Of a DNA stretch of 6,368 bases, positions 1 to 6,368 are shown piece after piece; the stretch's first letter is position 1; each line of letters begins with the position of its first letter. Location of the stretch: contig DMZT01000245.1 in the NCBI GenBank assembly GCA_003484865.1, positions 1 to 6,368 of the forward strand. Reading direction: 5' to 3'. Under the pieces are notes generated by a model. The model was not told where the DNA came from. It saw only the letters and a list, made by a program, of their open reading frames with translations, and ran no database searches. The DNA comes from Stenotrophomonas sp. (GTDB taxonomy: Bacteria; Pseudomonadota; Gammaproteobacteria; Xanthomonadales; Xanthomonadaceae). The translations under genes were made by a program, and so were the position numbers.

Positions 1-156
1 GCCCGAGCGCAGGTCGCGGCCTGCGGCCACCCCGTCATCCGGCGCGGGCCACCGGGCCAGGGCGGCGGTCGGCCGCGCGTGGAACTCATCGCGGTTACCG
101 ACCATCACCAACTGCCAGCGGGGGTGGGTTTTCCAGGCAAGGGCGAGCAGACACAT
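1..156 (-). CDS. NRDE/TANGO2-family protein, N-terminal part (3' end outside window)
   Basis: The minus strand reads from an ATG at 156-154 to the window edge without a stop, giving 52 residues that begin MCLLALAWKTHP and contain VGNRDEFHARPT. The NRDE motif (residues 21-24), the Met-Cys N-terminus and the following RPT and GRDL segments are the hallmarks of the NRDE/TANGO2 family (Pfam Transport and Golgi organisation 2). Bacterial members are mostly uncharacterised; animal TANGO2 is linked to Golgi organisation and metabolic disease, and no firm reaction is known. The start is fixed because an in-frame TGA lies two codons upstream (162-160) and Cys2 is the conserved second residue; a GTGAGG stretch just before the ATG could act as a rather close ribosome binding site. 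The gene is divergent from the dcw operon, and nothing here ties it to cell division. The family call is secure; the role is unknown. Confidence 0.88.
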   Translation of the reverse strand, partial: MCLLALAWKTHPRWQLVMVGNRDEFHARPTAALARWPAPDDGVAAGRDLRSG

Positions 157-293
157 GCCTCACATTGTGCCGGTTCTGCGCAGGGCGAAGGCGATGGCGG
201 CCGGGTCAGGACTGAATACGGGGCGATGTTTCACGCGGCCTCCACAGGCCTGAACTTCGGCGAAATCTCAAAAAATGAGACGAAACAGCAACT

Positions 294-302
294 TGTGGAT
301 AA
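294..302 (-). promoter_or_regulatory. Consensus DnaA box
   Basis: The plus strand reads TGTGGATAA, whose complement TTATCCACA is an exact match to the TTATNCACA consensus and identical to the strongest box (R1) of E. coli oriC. It stands alone about 70 bases upstream of the -35 of the dcw promoter. The sequence match is direct; binding by DnaA and any link between replication state and the operon are inference. Confidence 0.5.
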
Positions 303-348
303 GCCTTGAACAAGTCTCTAAAGATCGCTGCAAGCCCTTGATGTTCAA
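301..348. repeat. Two short palindromes behind imperfect direct repeats, upstream of the mraZ promoter
   Basis: AAGCCTTGA at 301-309 and AAGCCCTTGA at 332-341 start 31 bases apart, close to three helical turns. The first runs into the palindrome CTTGAACAAG (305-314) and the second into TTGATGTTCAA (338-348, arms TTGA/TCAA). The pair could be an operator for an unidentified dimeric regulator. The repeats are short, so chance is a real alternative. Confidence 0.25.
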
Positions 349-372
349 AGTGATTTCGCCTTCGCAAAGTTG

Positions 373-400
373 TTGACAACCCAATCGGCACTGCTAAGGT
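373..400 (+). promoter_or_regulatory. Sigma-70-type promoter of the dcw operon (Pmra-like)
   Basis: The -35 element TTGACA (373-378) is a perfect consensus. After a 16-base spacer comes TAAGGT (395-400), a weak -10 that is helped by TG at 392-393, giving an extended -10 (TGCTAAGGT). Transcription would start near 406-408, leaving an untranslated leader of about 74 bases before mraZ. The -35 lies inside the small inverted repeat GTTG-A-CAAC (372-380). It is the only good promoter upstream of the operon, and all later junctions overlap, so it may drive the whole visible gene set; additional internal promoters inside coding sequence cannot be excluded. Confidence 0.65.
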
Positions 401-442
401 GGGCATCAGAGGGGAAACCGGGTTTTTTGTGGTTTTTCGTGG
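399..442 (+). promoter_or_regulatory. MraZ box array (five 10-base-phased repeats)
   Basis: Five short G-rich boxes begin exactly every 10 bases: GTGG at 399, GAGG at 409, CGGG at 419, GTGG at 429 and GTGG at 439. The last two units are nearly identical (GTGGTTTTTC and GTGGTTCAAT) and follow a T-run. E. coli MraZ binds TGGGN repeats separated by five bases, which is the same 10-base period, just after its own promoter. Here the first box overlaps the -10 and the rest lie over the start site and early leader, so bound MraZ would be well placed to repress initiation. The array directly precedes mraZ, which supports autoregulation. Confidence 0.75.
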
Positions 443-460
443 TTCAATGTTTCACCAGGC

Positions 461-470
461 GAAGGAAAGG
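461..470 (+). promoter_or_regulatory. Ribosome binding site for the GTG start of mraZ
   Basis: The purine-rich GAAGGAAAGG ends ten bases before the GTG at 481. It supports this GTG over the in-frame TTG at 370, which would run the protein through the promoter and the MraZ boxes. Confidence 0.6.
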
Positions 471-480
471 TGAAAACGTC

Positions 481-927
481 GTGTTTCAAGGCGAGACGGC
501 CATCACTGTTGACGACAAAGGGCGCATGGCGGTTCCGACCGCGCATCGCGACCTTGTCGCGCGTGTGAGCAACAACCGTCTGGTCCTGACCTACAACCCG
601 TTCGAGTCCGGCTGTCTGTGGCTGTACGCCGAACAGGAATGGGAACGCGTCCGTGATGACGTCATGTCCAAGCCCAACACACAGCGCGTCGTGCGCCTCC
701 TGCAACAGAAGCTGGTCGGTTCGGCCGCGCATCTGGAGCTGGACGGCAACGGCCGCATCAGTATTCCCGCCAGCCACCGTGGTGCCGTTGGCATTGAAAA
801 GAAGGCGGTGCTGCTCGGTATGGGCGACAAATTCGAATTGTGGAGCGAGCAGGCTCATCGCGCGTTGATCCAGCAGACGTTGTCTGACGAGGATCTCGGC
901 GATGGGTTGCTCGACCTGAAGTTGTGA
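481..927 (+). CDS. mraZ: Transcriptional regulator MraZ
   Basis: This encodes 148 residues, the usual MraZ length. MraZ is a DNA-binding protein that forms ring-shaped oligomers on the nucleoid and represses its own dcw operon in E. coli. The two tandem SpoVT/AbrB-like half-domains are visible, each with the DxxGRxxxPxxxR signature: [13 protein letters not shown] at residues 11-23 and [13 protein letters not shown] at 88-100. The start is GTG at 481, because MFQGETAIT is the expected N-terminus and a good ribosome binding site precedes it; the longer reading from 370 has no family support. The stop overlaps the GTG of rsmH by four bases, and the phased boxes upstream of the gene are its likely targets. 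No unusual residues were seen. The identification is firm; autorepression in this organism is inferred. Confidence 0.96.
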   Translation: MFQGETAITVDDKGRMAVPTAHRDLVARVSNNRLVLTYNPFESGCLWLYAEQEWERVRDDVMSKPNTQRVVRLLQQKLVGSAAHLELDGNGRISIPASHRGAVGIEKKAVLLGMGDKFELWSEQAHRALIQQTLSDEDLGDGLLDLKL

Positions 928-1910
928 GCCGGGGTGCCCGGATGCGCGGAGCAGCGCAGGCCGGTCACCTTCCGGTGTCGCAGTCGCCGGCAGGCCACCT
1001 GCCGGTCCTGTACACGCAGGTCCTGGATGGCCTGAAGGTGATCGAAAACGGCGTGTATCTCGATGGCACGTTCGGTCGTGGCGGTCACGCCAGGGGCGTG
1101 CTCGAGCAACTCGGTCCGGGAGGCCGACTGCTGGTCATGGACAAGGATCCGGAGGCGATTGCGGTAGCCGAGCGTGATTTCGCGCCGGACCCGCGCGTCT
1201 CGATCTTCCGTGGCAGCTTTGCTGATCTGCTGCACTGGGATGCCACCGCGCAGGGCCTGGATGGCGTGCTGTTCGACCTGGGCGTGTCCTCGCCCCAGCT
1301 GGATGTCGCCGAGCGCGGTTTCAGCTTCGGCAAGGACGGCCCGCTGGACATGCGCATGGACCCGGACAGCGGTGAAAGTGCGGCGCAGTGGCTCAACCGC
1401 GTTGAAGAGCGCGAGCTGATGGACGTGCTGTGGACCTACGGCGAAGAACGCCAGGGCCGCTGCATCGCCAAGGCCATCGTCGCCCGCCGCGACAAGCAAC
1501 CCTTCACCCGCACCGCCGAGCTGGCGGAGGTGATCGCCTCGGTGATGCCGCGTGGCAAGGACAAGATCCACCCGGCCACGCGCAGCTTCCAGGCGATCCG
1601 CATCCATATCAACCGCGAACTGGCCGACCTCGAGGCGGGCCTGGACGCGGCGATGGCGCGGCTCAAGCCCGGTGGCCGGCTGGCGGTGATCAGCTTCCAT
1701 TCGCTGGAAGACCGCATCGTCAAACAGTTCATGAACCGCTACGCCAAGGCACCGCCGAGCAACCGCCGGTTGCCCGAGCTGGCTGCCTTCGTGCCGACGC
1801 TGGACCTGCACGGTGGCGCCATCAAGGCCGAAGACGACGAGCTGGCGGTCAATCCGCGCTCGCGCAGCGCCGTGCTGCGCGTCGCCGAAAAGCGTGAGGT
1901 GGCTGGATGA
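924..1910 (+). CDS. rsmH: 16S rRNA (cytosine(1402)-N(4))-methyltransferase RsmH (MraW)
   Basis: This encodes 328 residues from GTG 924. RsmH uses S-adenosylmethionine to methylate N4 of C1402 in the ribosomal P site of 16S rRNA, acting on the small subunit in the cytoplasm. Visible motifs in order are [10 protein letters not shown] (47-56, SAM-binding motif I), MDKDP (72-76), [10 protein letters not shown] (118-127), RGFSF (131-135), DMRMD (142-146), [12 protein letters not shown] (216-227), [12 protein letters not shown] (256-267) and [10 protein letters not shown] (310-319). The GTG start overlaps the mraZ stop (GTGA), matching the other junctions of the operon; ATG 942 is an in-frame alternative that would remove six residues, and neither has a strong Shine-Dalgarno sequence. 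The N-terminus is odd: AGHLPV occurs twice (13-18 and 23-28) ahead of the conserved [10 protein letters not shown]. Function is certain, the exact start less so. Confidence 0.95.
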   Translation: MSRGARMRGAAQAGHLPVSQSPAGHLPVLYTQVLDGLKVIENGVYLDGTFGRGGHARGVLEQLGPGGRLLVMDKDPEAIAVAERDFAPDPRVSIFRGSFADLLHWDATAQGLDGVLFDLGVSSPQLDVAERGFSFGKDGPLDMRMDPDSGESAAQWLNRVEERELMDVLWTYGEERQGRCIAKAIVARRDKQPFTRTAELAEVIASVMPRGKDKIHPATRSFQAIRIHINRELADLEAGLDAAMARLKPGGRLAVISFHSLEDRIVKQFMNRYAKAPPSNRRLPELAAFVPTLDLHGGAIKAEDDELAVNPRSRSAVLRVAEKREVAG

Positions 1911-2170
1911 GCCGCCTGCTGTTGATCGTGCTGCTGGCCTGCACCGTCGCCTCGGCGATCGGTGTGGTGTTCATGCGCCATCGCCACCGCCAGACCTTCG
2001 TGGAGCTGTCCCGGGTCGAGCGTGCGCGCGATGAGATCAACATCGAGTTCGGTCGCCTGCAGCTTGAGCAGGCCACCCTGGCCGAGGCGACCCGGGTCGA
2101 CCGCGTCGCCCGCGAGCGCCTGGGCATGAAGTTCCCCGAAGCGGCCGATGTCGTGGTGATCCGGCCATGA
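1907..2170 (+). CDS. ftsL: Cell division protein FtsL
   Basis: This encodes 87 residues, a normal size for this small, poorly conserved divisome protein. It is a single-pass inner membrane protein: a short cytoplasmic start, a hydrophobic segment at about residues 4-23, then a basic RHRHR boundary and a periplasmic helix (about 30-62) with heptad-like spacing suited to a coiled coil. The conserved end [12 protein letters not shown] (63-74) is typical of FtsL. FtsL pairs with FtsB and, through FtsQ, helps recruit and activate the FtsW-FtsI septal synthase. Its ATG overlaps the rsmH stop (ATGA), with GAGGTGG (1896-1902) as a good ribosome binding site, and its stop overlaps the ftsI start. Sequence similarity alone would be a weak guide for such a short protein, but position, topology and the C-terminal motif together make the call strong. 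Confidence 0.93.
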   Translation: MSRLLLIVLLACTVASAIGVVFMRHRHRQTFVELSRVERARDEINIEFGRLQLEQATLAEATRVDRVARERLGMKFPEAADVVVIRP

Positions 2171-4011
2171 ACAAGTCCGGCCGCAACCGTGCTCGCAACA
2201 GCTTCAACCTCCGCCAGCGCCTGAAGTGGGTGGGGCTGGCGCTGGGCCTGTGCTCGGTCTCGCTGGTCGGCCGCGCCGCCTACGTGCAGATCATCAACAG
2301 TGAGTTCTACCAGCGCCAGGGCGAAGCCCGTTACCTGCGCGAACTGCCGATCAACACCTCGCGCGGCATGATCACCGACCGCAATGGCGAGCCGGTCGCG
2401 GTGTCCACCCCGGTCGCCTCGATCTGGGTCAACCCGCAGGAACTGCTGCGCTCGCCCGACCGTATCCCCGAGCTGGCGACCGCGCTGGGCATGCCGCTGG
2501 ATGAGCTGACCTCCAAGCTTTCGCAGAAGGCCGATAAAGAATTCATGTATCTGCGCCGCCGGATCAATCCGGACGACGCGGAAAAAGTGGTCGCGATGAA
2601 GATCCCGGGCGTGGCCTCGCAGCGCGAGTTCCGCCGCTTCTACCCGCAGGGTGAGGCGATGGCGCACGTGCTCGGCTTCACCAACATCGACGACCGCGGC
2701 CAGGAAGGGCTGGAGCTGGCCTTCGACGAATGGCTGCGCGGCAAGGCCGGCGCCAAGCGTGTGATCCGCAACCGCAAGGGCGACACGGTGGAGAGCGATC
2801 TGCTGCGTGCCGCCGAGCCGGGCAAGGACCTCACTCTCAGCATCGACCGCCGCATCCAGTTCCTGGCCTTCAAGGAGCTGCGCAACGCGCTGATCGAAAA
2901 CAAGGCCGCGGGCGGCTCGATGGTGATCATGGATGTGGCCACCGGCGAGATCCTGGCCATGGTCAACCTGCCGACCTACAACCCCAATGCCGTGGGTGGC
3001 GCTGCGCCGGACACCCGCCGCAACCGCGCGGTGACCGATCTGGTCGAGCCGGGTTCGACCATGAAGCCGCTGACCATCGCCTCGGCGCTGCAGTCCGGCG
3101 TGGTCACCAAAGACACCACGGTGGACACCAACCCGGGCTACATGGCGCTGGGCCGCTACACGATCAAAGACGTGCCGCGGAACAATGGCGTGCTCAACGT
3201 CACCGGCGTGATCACCCGCAGCTCGAACATCGGCGCGGCCAAGATCGCCGCCAAGATGCCGGACCAGGTCTTCTACGACCACATTCACAGCTTCGGTTAT
3301 GGCGTCGCCCCGCACAGCGGCTTCCCGGGCGAATCGGCCGGCGTGCTGCCGCGCCCGGCGCGCTGGAGTGGTCCGTCCAAGACCACCATGTCCTATGGCT
3401 ACGGCCTGAATGTCAGCCCGCTGCAGATCGCGACCGCCTACTCGGCGCTGGGCAACGGCGGCAAGCTGATCGCGCCGACCTTCGTCAAGGGCCAGCGCAA
3501 CGAAGGCAAGCAGATCATCGACGAGAAGATCGCCAAGGAAGTCGTGGCGATGATGGAAACCGTGGTCACCCAGGGCGGCGCCAAGCAGGCGGCGGTGCTG
3601 GGTTACCACGTGGCCGGCAAGACCGGCACCGCCCGCAAGGCCGGCCCCGGCGGTTACGAGCGTGGCCATTACAACGCGCTGTTCGCCGGCGTGGTGCCCG
3701 CCACCAACCCGCGCTTTGCCACGGTGATCGTCATCAACGACCCGCAGGGCGGCAAGTATTACGGCGGCCTGGTCTCCGCACCGGTGTTCCACAACGTCAT
3801 GGAAGGCGCGCTGCGCCTGATGGACGTGCCGCCGGATGACATCGAGTCGTGGCTGGCCGCCCAGCAGTCCGGAAAGATGGGCCACTCGGCCTCGGTGCTG
3901 CCGATGCCGCCGCCGGAAACGGTGATCGCGCCCGATGCCGCCGCAGAATTCGATGCCGCGCTGCCCAGCGCGCACGCCACAGTGCCGCCCGCGCAGGGAG
4001 GCACGCAATGA
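2167..4011 (+). CDS. ftsI: Peptidoglycan D,D-transpeptidase FtsI (penicillin-binding protein 3)
   Basis: This encodes 614 residues of the septal class B penicillin-binding protein, which cross-links new peptidoglycan at the division site with FtsW as its glycosyltransferase partner. A basic cytoplasmic N-terminus (1-20) is followed by one membrane anchor (about 21-38). The periplasmic pedestal includes [15 protein letters not shown] (66-80) and GRGQEG-like [10 protein letters not shown] (175-184). The transpeptidase domain shows all three penicillin-binding motifs: STMK (297-300, Ser297 as acylated nucleophile), SSN (352-354) and KTG (485-487). Other expected segments are [16 protein letters not shown] (410-425) and [13 protein letters not shown] (529-541). 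A Pro/Ala-rich, probably disordered tail (about 565-614) makes it somewhat longer than the 588-residue E. coli protein. The start overlaps the ftsL stop (ATGA) behind only a weak GTGGTGA; the stop overlaps murE. It is expected to be the target of beta-lactams such as aztreonam in this organism. Confidence 0.97.
   Translation: MNKSGRNRARNSFNLRQRLKWVGLALGLCSVSLVGRAAYVQIINSEFYQRQGEARYLRELPINTSRGMITDRNGEPVAVSTPVASIWVNPQELLRSPDRIPELATALGMPLDELTSKLSQKADKEFMYLRRRINPDDAEKVVAMKIPGVASQREFRRFYPQGEAMAHVLGFTNIDDRGQEGLELAFDEWLRGKAGAKRVIRNRKGDTVESDLLRAAEPGKDLTLSIDRRIQFLAFKELRNALIENKAAGGSMVIMDVATGEILAMVNLPTYNPNAVGGAAPDTRRNRAVTDLVEPGSTMKPLTIASALQSGVVTKDTTVDTNPGYMALGRYTIKDVPRNNGVLNVTGVITRSSNIGAAKIAAKMPDQVFYDHIHSFGYGVAPHSGFPGESAGVLPRPARWSGPSKTTMSYGYGLNVSPLQIATAYSALGNGGKLIAPTFVKGQRNEGKQIIDEKIAKEVVAMMETVVTQGGAKQAAVLGYHVAGKTGTARKAGPGGYERGHYNALFAGVVPATNPRFATVIVINDPQGGKYYGGLVSAPVFHNVMEGALRLMDVPPDDIESWLAAQQSGKMGHSASVLPMPPPETVIAPDAAAEFDAALPSAHATVPPAQGGTQ
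3995..4001 (+). promoter_or_regulatory. Strong ribosome binding site deciding the murE start
   Basis: AGGGAGG lies six bases before ATG 4008, the best Shine-Dalgarno match in the operon. It lies within the last codons of ftsI and selects 4008 over the longer in-frame reading from 3849, which only shadows ftsI in another frame. Confidence 0.7.
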
Positions 4012-5489
4012 GCCAGATGATGTTGCTGTCGCAGTTGCTTCCCGATGTGGTGCTGAGCCACGACCCGACCATCACCGGCCTGGTGCTGGACAGCCGCGCG
4101 GTGCGCCCGGGCAATGCCTTCGTGGCGATCGCCGGCTTCGGCGCGCACGGGCTGGGCTTTGTCGATCAGGCCCGCGCCAATGGCGCCGGGGCGATCCTGT
4201 TCGACCCGCCGGCCCCGGCCGAGCTGCCGGCCCCGACCGATGCGATTGCCGTGCCGGGCCTGCGCCACCGCATGGGCGCGATGGCCGATCAGTTCCACGG
4301 CCACCCCTCGCGCGCGATGACGATGGTCGGCGTGACCGGCACCAACGGTAAAACGTCCACCGTGCAGTTGCTGGCCCAGGCCTGGCACCTGCTCGGCACC
4401 CGCAGCGGCAGTATCGGCACGTTGGGCGTCGGACTGTATGGCGACGTGGTGCCGACCGGCTTCACCACGCCGCTGGTGCTGCAGATGCATGAGGTGCTGG
4501 CGCAGCTGCGCGACGGGGGTGCCCAGGCCGTGGCGATGGAAGTCAGCTCGCACGCGCTTGATCAGGGCCGCGTGGATGCCGTGCATTACGACGTGGCGGT
4601 GTTCACCAATCTCACCCGCGACCATCTCGACTATCACGGCGACATGGCGCAGTACGGCGCGGCCAAGGCCAGGCTGTTCCACCGCGACGGGCTCAAGGCC
4701 GCCGTGGTCAACCTCGATGACAGCTTCGGCAGCGAACTGCTGCGCACTGTCGGTGAGAGCGTCCGCCCGATCGGCGTGAGCTCGCGCGGTGCCGCGCAGG
4801 CCACCGTACGCGCTGATTCGCTCACCCTGGACGGTCGCGGCATCGCCTTCGATCTGGTCGTGGACGGTCAGCGCCATCCGGTGCAGTCGCCGCTGCTCGG
4901 CCGCTTCAACGTGGACAACCTGCTGGCCGTGGCCGGTGCGCTGCATGCGCTGGATCACGCCCCGGCCGCGATCGCCGCGCTGCTCTCGCAGCTGCAGCCG
5001 ATCGCCGGGCGCATGAACCGCCTGGGCGGCGAGGGTGGCCTGCCCACCGTCGTGGTCGATTACGCGCACACCCCGGATGCGCTGGAACAGGCACTCACCA
5101 GCGTGCAGGGCCATCTGGCCGGGCGCCTGATCTGCGTGTTCGGCTGCGGCGGCGAGCGCGATACCGGCAAGCGCCCGCAGATGGCCGCCATCGCGGAGCA
5201 ACATGCCGACGTGGTGATCGTCACCGACGACAATCCACGCGGCGAAGACGGCGACGTGATCGTGGCCGACATCCTCAAGGGATTTGATGCACCCGCTGCC
5301 GTCACTGTGCAGCGCAACCGCGCCGCCGCGATCGCCACCGCGATCGGCCAGGCCGGCGCGGGCGATATCGTGCTGATCGCCGGCAAGGGCCACGAGCCCT
5401 ATCAGGAGATCCACGGGGTCCAGCACGCCTTCGATGACACCGAGGTGGCCGGCCGTGTGCTGGCCGCGCGCGCGGGGGTGACTACATGA
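4008..5489 (+). CDS. murE: UDP-N-acetylmuramoyl-L-alanyl-D-glutamate--2,6-diaminopimelate ligase MurE
   Basis: This encodes 493 residues, against 495 in E. coli. MurE is the cytoplasmic ATP-dependent ligase that adds the third amino acid to UDP-MurNAc-L-Ala-D-Glu. The three Mur ligase domains are present: an N-terminal UDP-binding part with [14 protein letters not shown] (27-40), a central ATPase domain with the P-loop [11 protein letters not shown] (108-118), MEVSSHAL (177-184), [11 protein letters not shown] (201-211) and the probable carbamylated Lys220 in AAKARLF, and a C-terminal domain with [10 protein letters not shown] (351-360), [13 protein letters not shown] (378-390) and GKGHEPYQ (459-466). 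DNPR at 408-411 is the signature for meso-diaminopimelate rather than lysine, as expected for a Gram-negative. The ATG overlaps the ftsI stop and has AGGGAGG six bases upstream; the stop overlaps murF. Met4 and Met5 are less likely starts. Confidence 0.97.
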   Translation: MSQMMLLSQLLPDVVLSHDPTITGLVLDSRAVRPGNAFVAIAGFGAHGLGFVDQARANGAGAILFDPPAPAELPAPTDAIAVPGLRHRMGAMADQFHGHPSRAMTMVGVTGTNGKTSTVQLLAQAWHLLGTRSGSIGTLGVGLYGDVVPTGFTTPLVLQMHEVLAQLRDGGAQAVAMEVSSHALDQGRVDAVHYDVAVFTNLTRDHLDYHGDMAQYGAAKARLFHRDGLKAAVVNLDDSFGSELLRTVGESVRPIGVSSRGAAQATVRADSLTLDGRGIAFDLVVDGQRHPVQSPLLGRFNVDNLLAVAGALHALDHAPAAIAALLSQLQPIAGRMNRLGGEGGLPTVVVDYAHTPDALEQALTSVQGHLAGRLICVFGCGGERDTGKRPQMAAIAEQHADVVIVTDDNPRGEDGDVIVADILKGFDAPAAVTVQRNRAAAIATAIGQAGAGDIVLIAGKGHEPYQEIHGVQHAFDDTEVAGRVLAARAGVTT

Positions 5490-6368
5490 AGCGCACCCCG
5501 CTGTCGCTGATCGCCCACTGGGCCGGTGGTGAGATCCATGGCGAAGACACCGCCATCGATGCCATCAGCAATGACACCCGTACGCTCGCGCCCGGCAGCC
5601 TGTATGTGGCGCTGCGGGGCGAGCGTTTCGATGGCCATGACTTCGCGGCCGACGCGCTGGCACGCGGTGCCTCGGCGATGCTGGTCGAACGCCTGCTTGA
5701 TGTCGCCCTGCCGCAGATCGTGGTCGCCGACAGCGAACACGCCCTGGGCCGCATCGCCGCCGGCATGCAGCGTGACCGCGACACCGCGGTCTTCGCCATC
5801 ACCGGCAGCAACGGCAAGACCAGCGCCAAGAGCCTGCTGCTGGCCATCCTGGAACAGGTGGCACGTGACGACCGCAAGGTGGTCTACGCCAACCCCGGCA
5901 ACCGCAACAACGAGATCGGCCTGCCGCTGGCAGTGCTCGATGCGCCGGAAGATGCCGACTACGCCGTCTACGAGATGGGCGCCGGCAAGCCGGGCGACAT
6001 CGCCTACCTCACCGAGATCGTGCGCCCGCACTACGCGCTGGTGAACAACATCGCCCCGGCGCATCTGGAACGCATGGGCAGCCTGCAGGGCGTGGCGACC
6101 ACCAAGGGCGCGATCTACGCGGCGCTGCCGTCCGATGGGGTGGCCGTGATCAATGCCGATGACGCCTTCGGGATCTGGTTCGAACAGCACATCGTCGGCC
6201 AGCCGCCGCGTTGCCGCGTGCTGCGCTACGGCCTGGAGCACACCGCCGATGTCACCGCGCGTGCGATCCGCCCGGCCGCGCAGGGCAGCCAGTTCGTGCT
6301 GTCCACGCCCGCGGGCGATGCCGAGATCACGCTGGGCCTGCCGGGCCGGCACAACATCAGCAATGCGC
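5486..6368 (+). CDS. murF: UDP-N-acetylmuramoyl-tripeptide--D-alanyl-D-alanine ligase MurF (C-terminal part outside window)
   Basis: The frame is open from ATG 5486 to the window end, giving 294 residues of a protein usually about 450 long, so roughly two thirds is present. MurF joins D-Ala-D-Ala to UDP-MurNAc-tripeptide, completing the cytoplasmic pentapeptide precursor after MurE. The N-terminal substrate domain has [19 protein letters not shown] (27-45, the S/N-DTR-PG-L family pattern) and RFDGHDF (47-53). The ATPase domain shows the P-loop [12 protein letters not shown] (104-115), [15 protein letters not shown] (136-150), [14 protein letters not shown] (162-175), [13 protein letters not shown] (187-199) and Lys207 in TTKGAIY as the probable carbamylated lysine. 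Its ATG overlaps the murE stop (ATGA), with GGGGGTG (5474-5480) five bases upstream. mraY, murD and ftsW would be expected next but lie outside the window. Confidence 0.96.
   Translation, partial: MKRTPLSLIAHWAGGEIHGEDTAIDAISNDTRTLAPGSLYVALRGERFDGHDFAADALARGASAMLVERLLDVALPQIVVADSEHALGRIAAGMQRDRDTAVFAITGSNGKTSAKSLLLAILEQVARDDRKVVYANPGNRNNEIGLPLAVLDAPEDADYAVYEMGAGKPGDIAYLTEIVRPHYALVNNIAPAHLERMGSLQGVATTKGAIYAALPSDGVAVINADDAFGIWFEQHIVGQPPRCRVLRYGLEHTADVTARAIRPAAQGSQFVLSTPAGDAEITLGLPGRHNISNA

Larger units (their letters stand above)
157..480. other. Divergent intergenic control region between the NRDE gene and mraZ
   Basis: This is 324 bases without a convincing gene. The part from about 240 to 460 is visibly richer in A and T than the flanking coding DNA. 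From left to right it holds an A-loop dyad (266-280), a DnaA-box match (294-302), two short palindromes each after a related AAGCC(C)TTGA sequence (301-314 and 332-348), a promoter (373-400), the 10-base-phased G-rich boxes (399-442) and the mraZ ribosome binding site (461-470). I saw no clear promoter for the leftward gene and no hairpin plus T-run terminator. Confidence 0.8.

Noticed and set aside
79..309. Plus-strand 76-codon frame across the NRDE gene start and the intergenic region
   Set aside because: It overlaps the recognisable NRDE coding sequence on the other strand and has no family features or convincing ribosome binding site.
259..360. Nine-base inverted repeat GGCGAAATC (259-267) and GATTTCGCC (352-360)
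   Set aside because: The arms are 84 bases apart and do not extend. A 9-base pair like this has a fair chance of arising at random in a 324-base region.
370..480. N-terminal extension of mraZ from a TTG at 370
   Set aside because: It would translate the promoter and the MraZ boxes, while GTG 481 gives the expected MFQGETAI start and has its own ribosome binding site.
157..480. Search for a small RNA, riboswitch, terminator or CRISPR-like repeats in the gap
   Set aside because: There is no hairpin followed by a T-run, no known riboswitch core and no regularly spaced long repeat; the only periodic signal is the 10-base MraZ box ladder.
855..1811. Minus-strand open frame of 318 codons opposite rsmH, and a similar 316-codon frame opposite murF at 5402-6352
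   Set aside because: Both mirror conserved genes codon for codon and show no family motif.
2730..3839. Plus-strand 369-codon frame inside ftsI
   Set aside because: It is an alternate frame of ftsI with repetitive Arg/Gln/Gly/Ala composition; the three penicillin-binding motifs are all in the ftsI frame.
1849..4008. Minus-strand open frame of 719 codons opposite ftsL and ftsI
   Set aside because: It is the antisense reading of secure genes in GC-rich DNA, where stops are rare. The translation is rich in Arg, His, Gly and Ala, with no recognisable domain.
3759..5426. Minus-strand open frame of 555 codons opposite murE
   Set aside because: It is an antisense shadow of murE with the same biased composition, and no promoter or ribosome binding site stands out.

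Overview
This window carries the first part of a division and cell wall (dcw) cluster from a GC-rich gammaproteobacterium, most likely a Xanthomonadaceae member close to Stenotrophomonas. That placement rests on the strongly GC-biased codon use, the gene order mraZ-rsmH-ftsL-ftsI-murE-murF, the DNPR diaminopimelate signature in MurE, and the close resemblance of FtsI and RsmH to remembered Xanthomonadaceae sequences. No database search was run, so the genus is an inference.

Layout. Positions 1-156 hold the first 52 codons of a leftward gene for an NRDE/TANGO2-family protein whose 3' end lies outside the window. Positions 157-480 are a 324-base divergent intergenic region. It holds a consensus DnaA box, a pair of short palindromes, a sigma-70-type promoter (TTGACA, 16-base spacer, extended -10) and, starting at the -10, a ladder of G-rich boxes with exact 10-base phasing that fits MraZ autoregulatory sites. 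Positions 481-6368 are six rightward genes: mraZ, rsmH, ftsL, ftsI, murE and murF. The last is cut by the window end after 294 codons. Every one of the five junctions is a 4-base start/stop overlap (GTGA once, ATGA four times), so there is no room for internal terminators and the genes are probably translationally coupled.

How the genes work together. MraZ is the regulator of its own operon. RsmH is a 16S rRNA methyltransferase that travels with the cluster. FtsL and FtsI are the divisome scaffold and the septal transpeptidase. MurE and MurF are consecutive cytoplasmic ligases that add meso-diaminopimelate and then D-Ala-D-Ala to the UDP-MurNAc peptide, making the precursor whose lipid-linked form FtsI later cross-links.

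All coding sequences look intact with expected active-site motifs. I saw no mobile element, CRISPR array, tRNA or rRNA and no sign of a new multi-gene system. The observations most worth following are in the intergenic control region: the five-step MraZ box ladder and the DnaA box.
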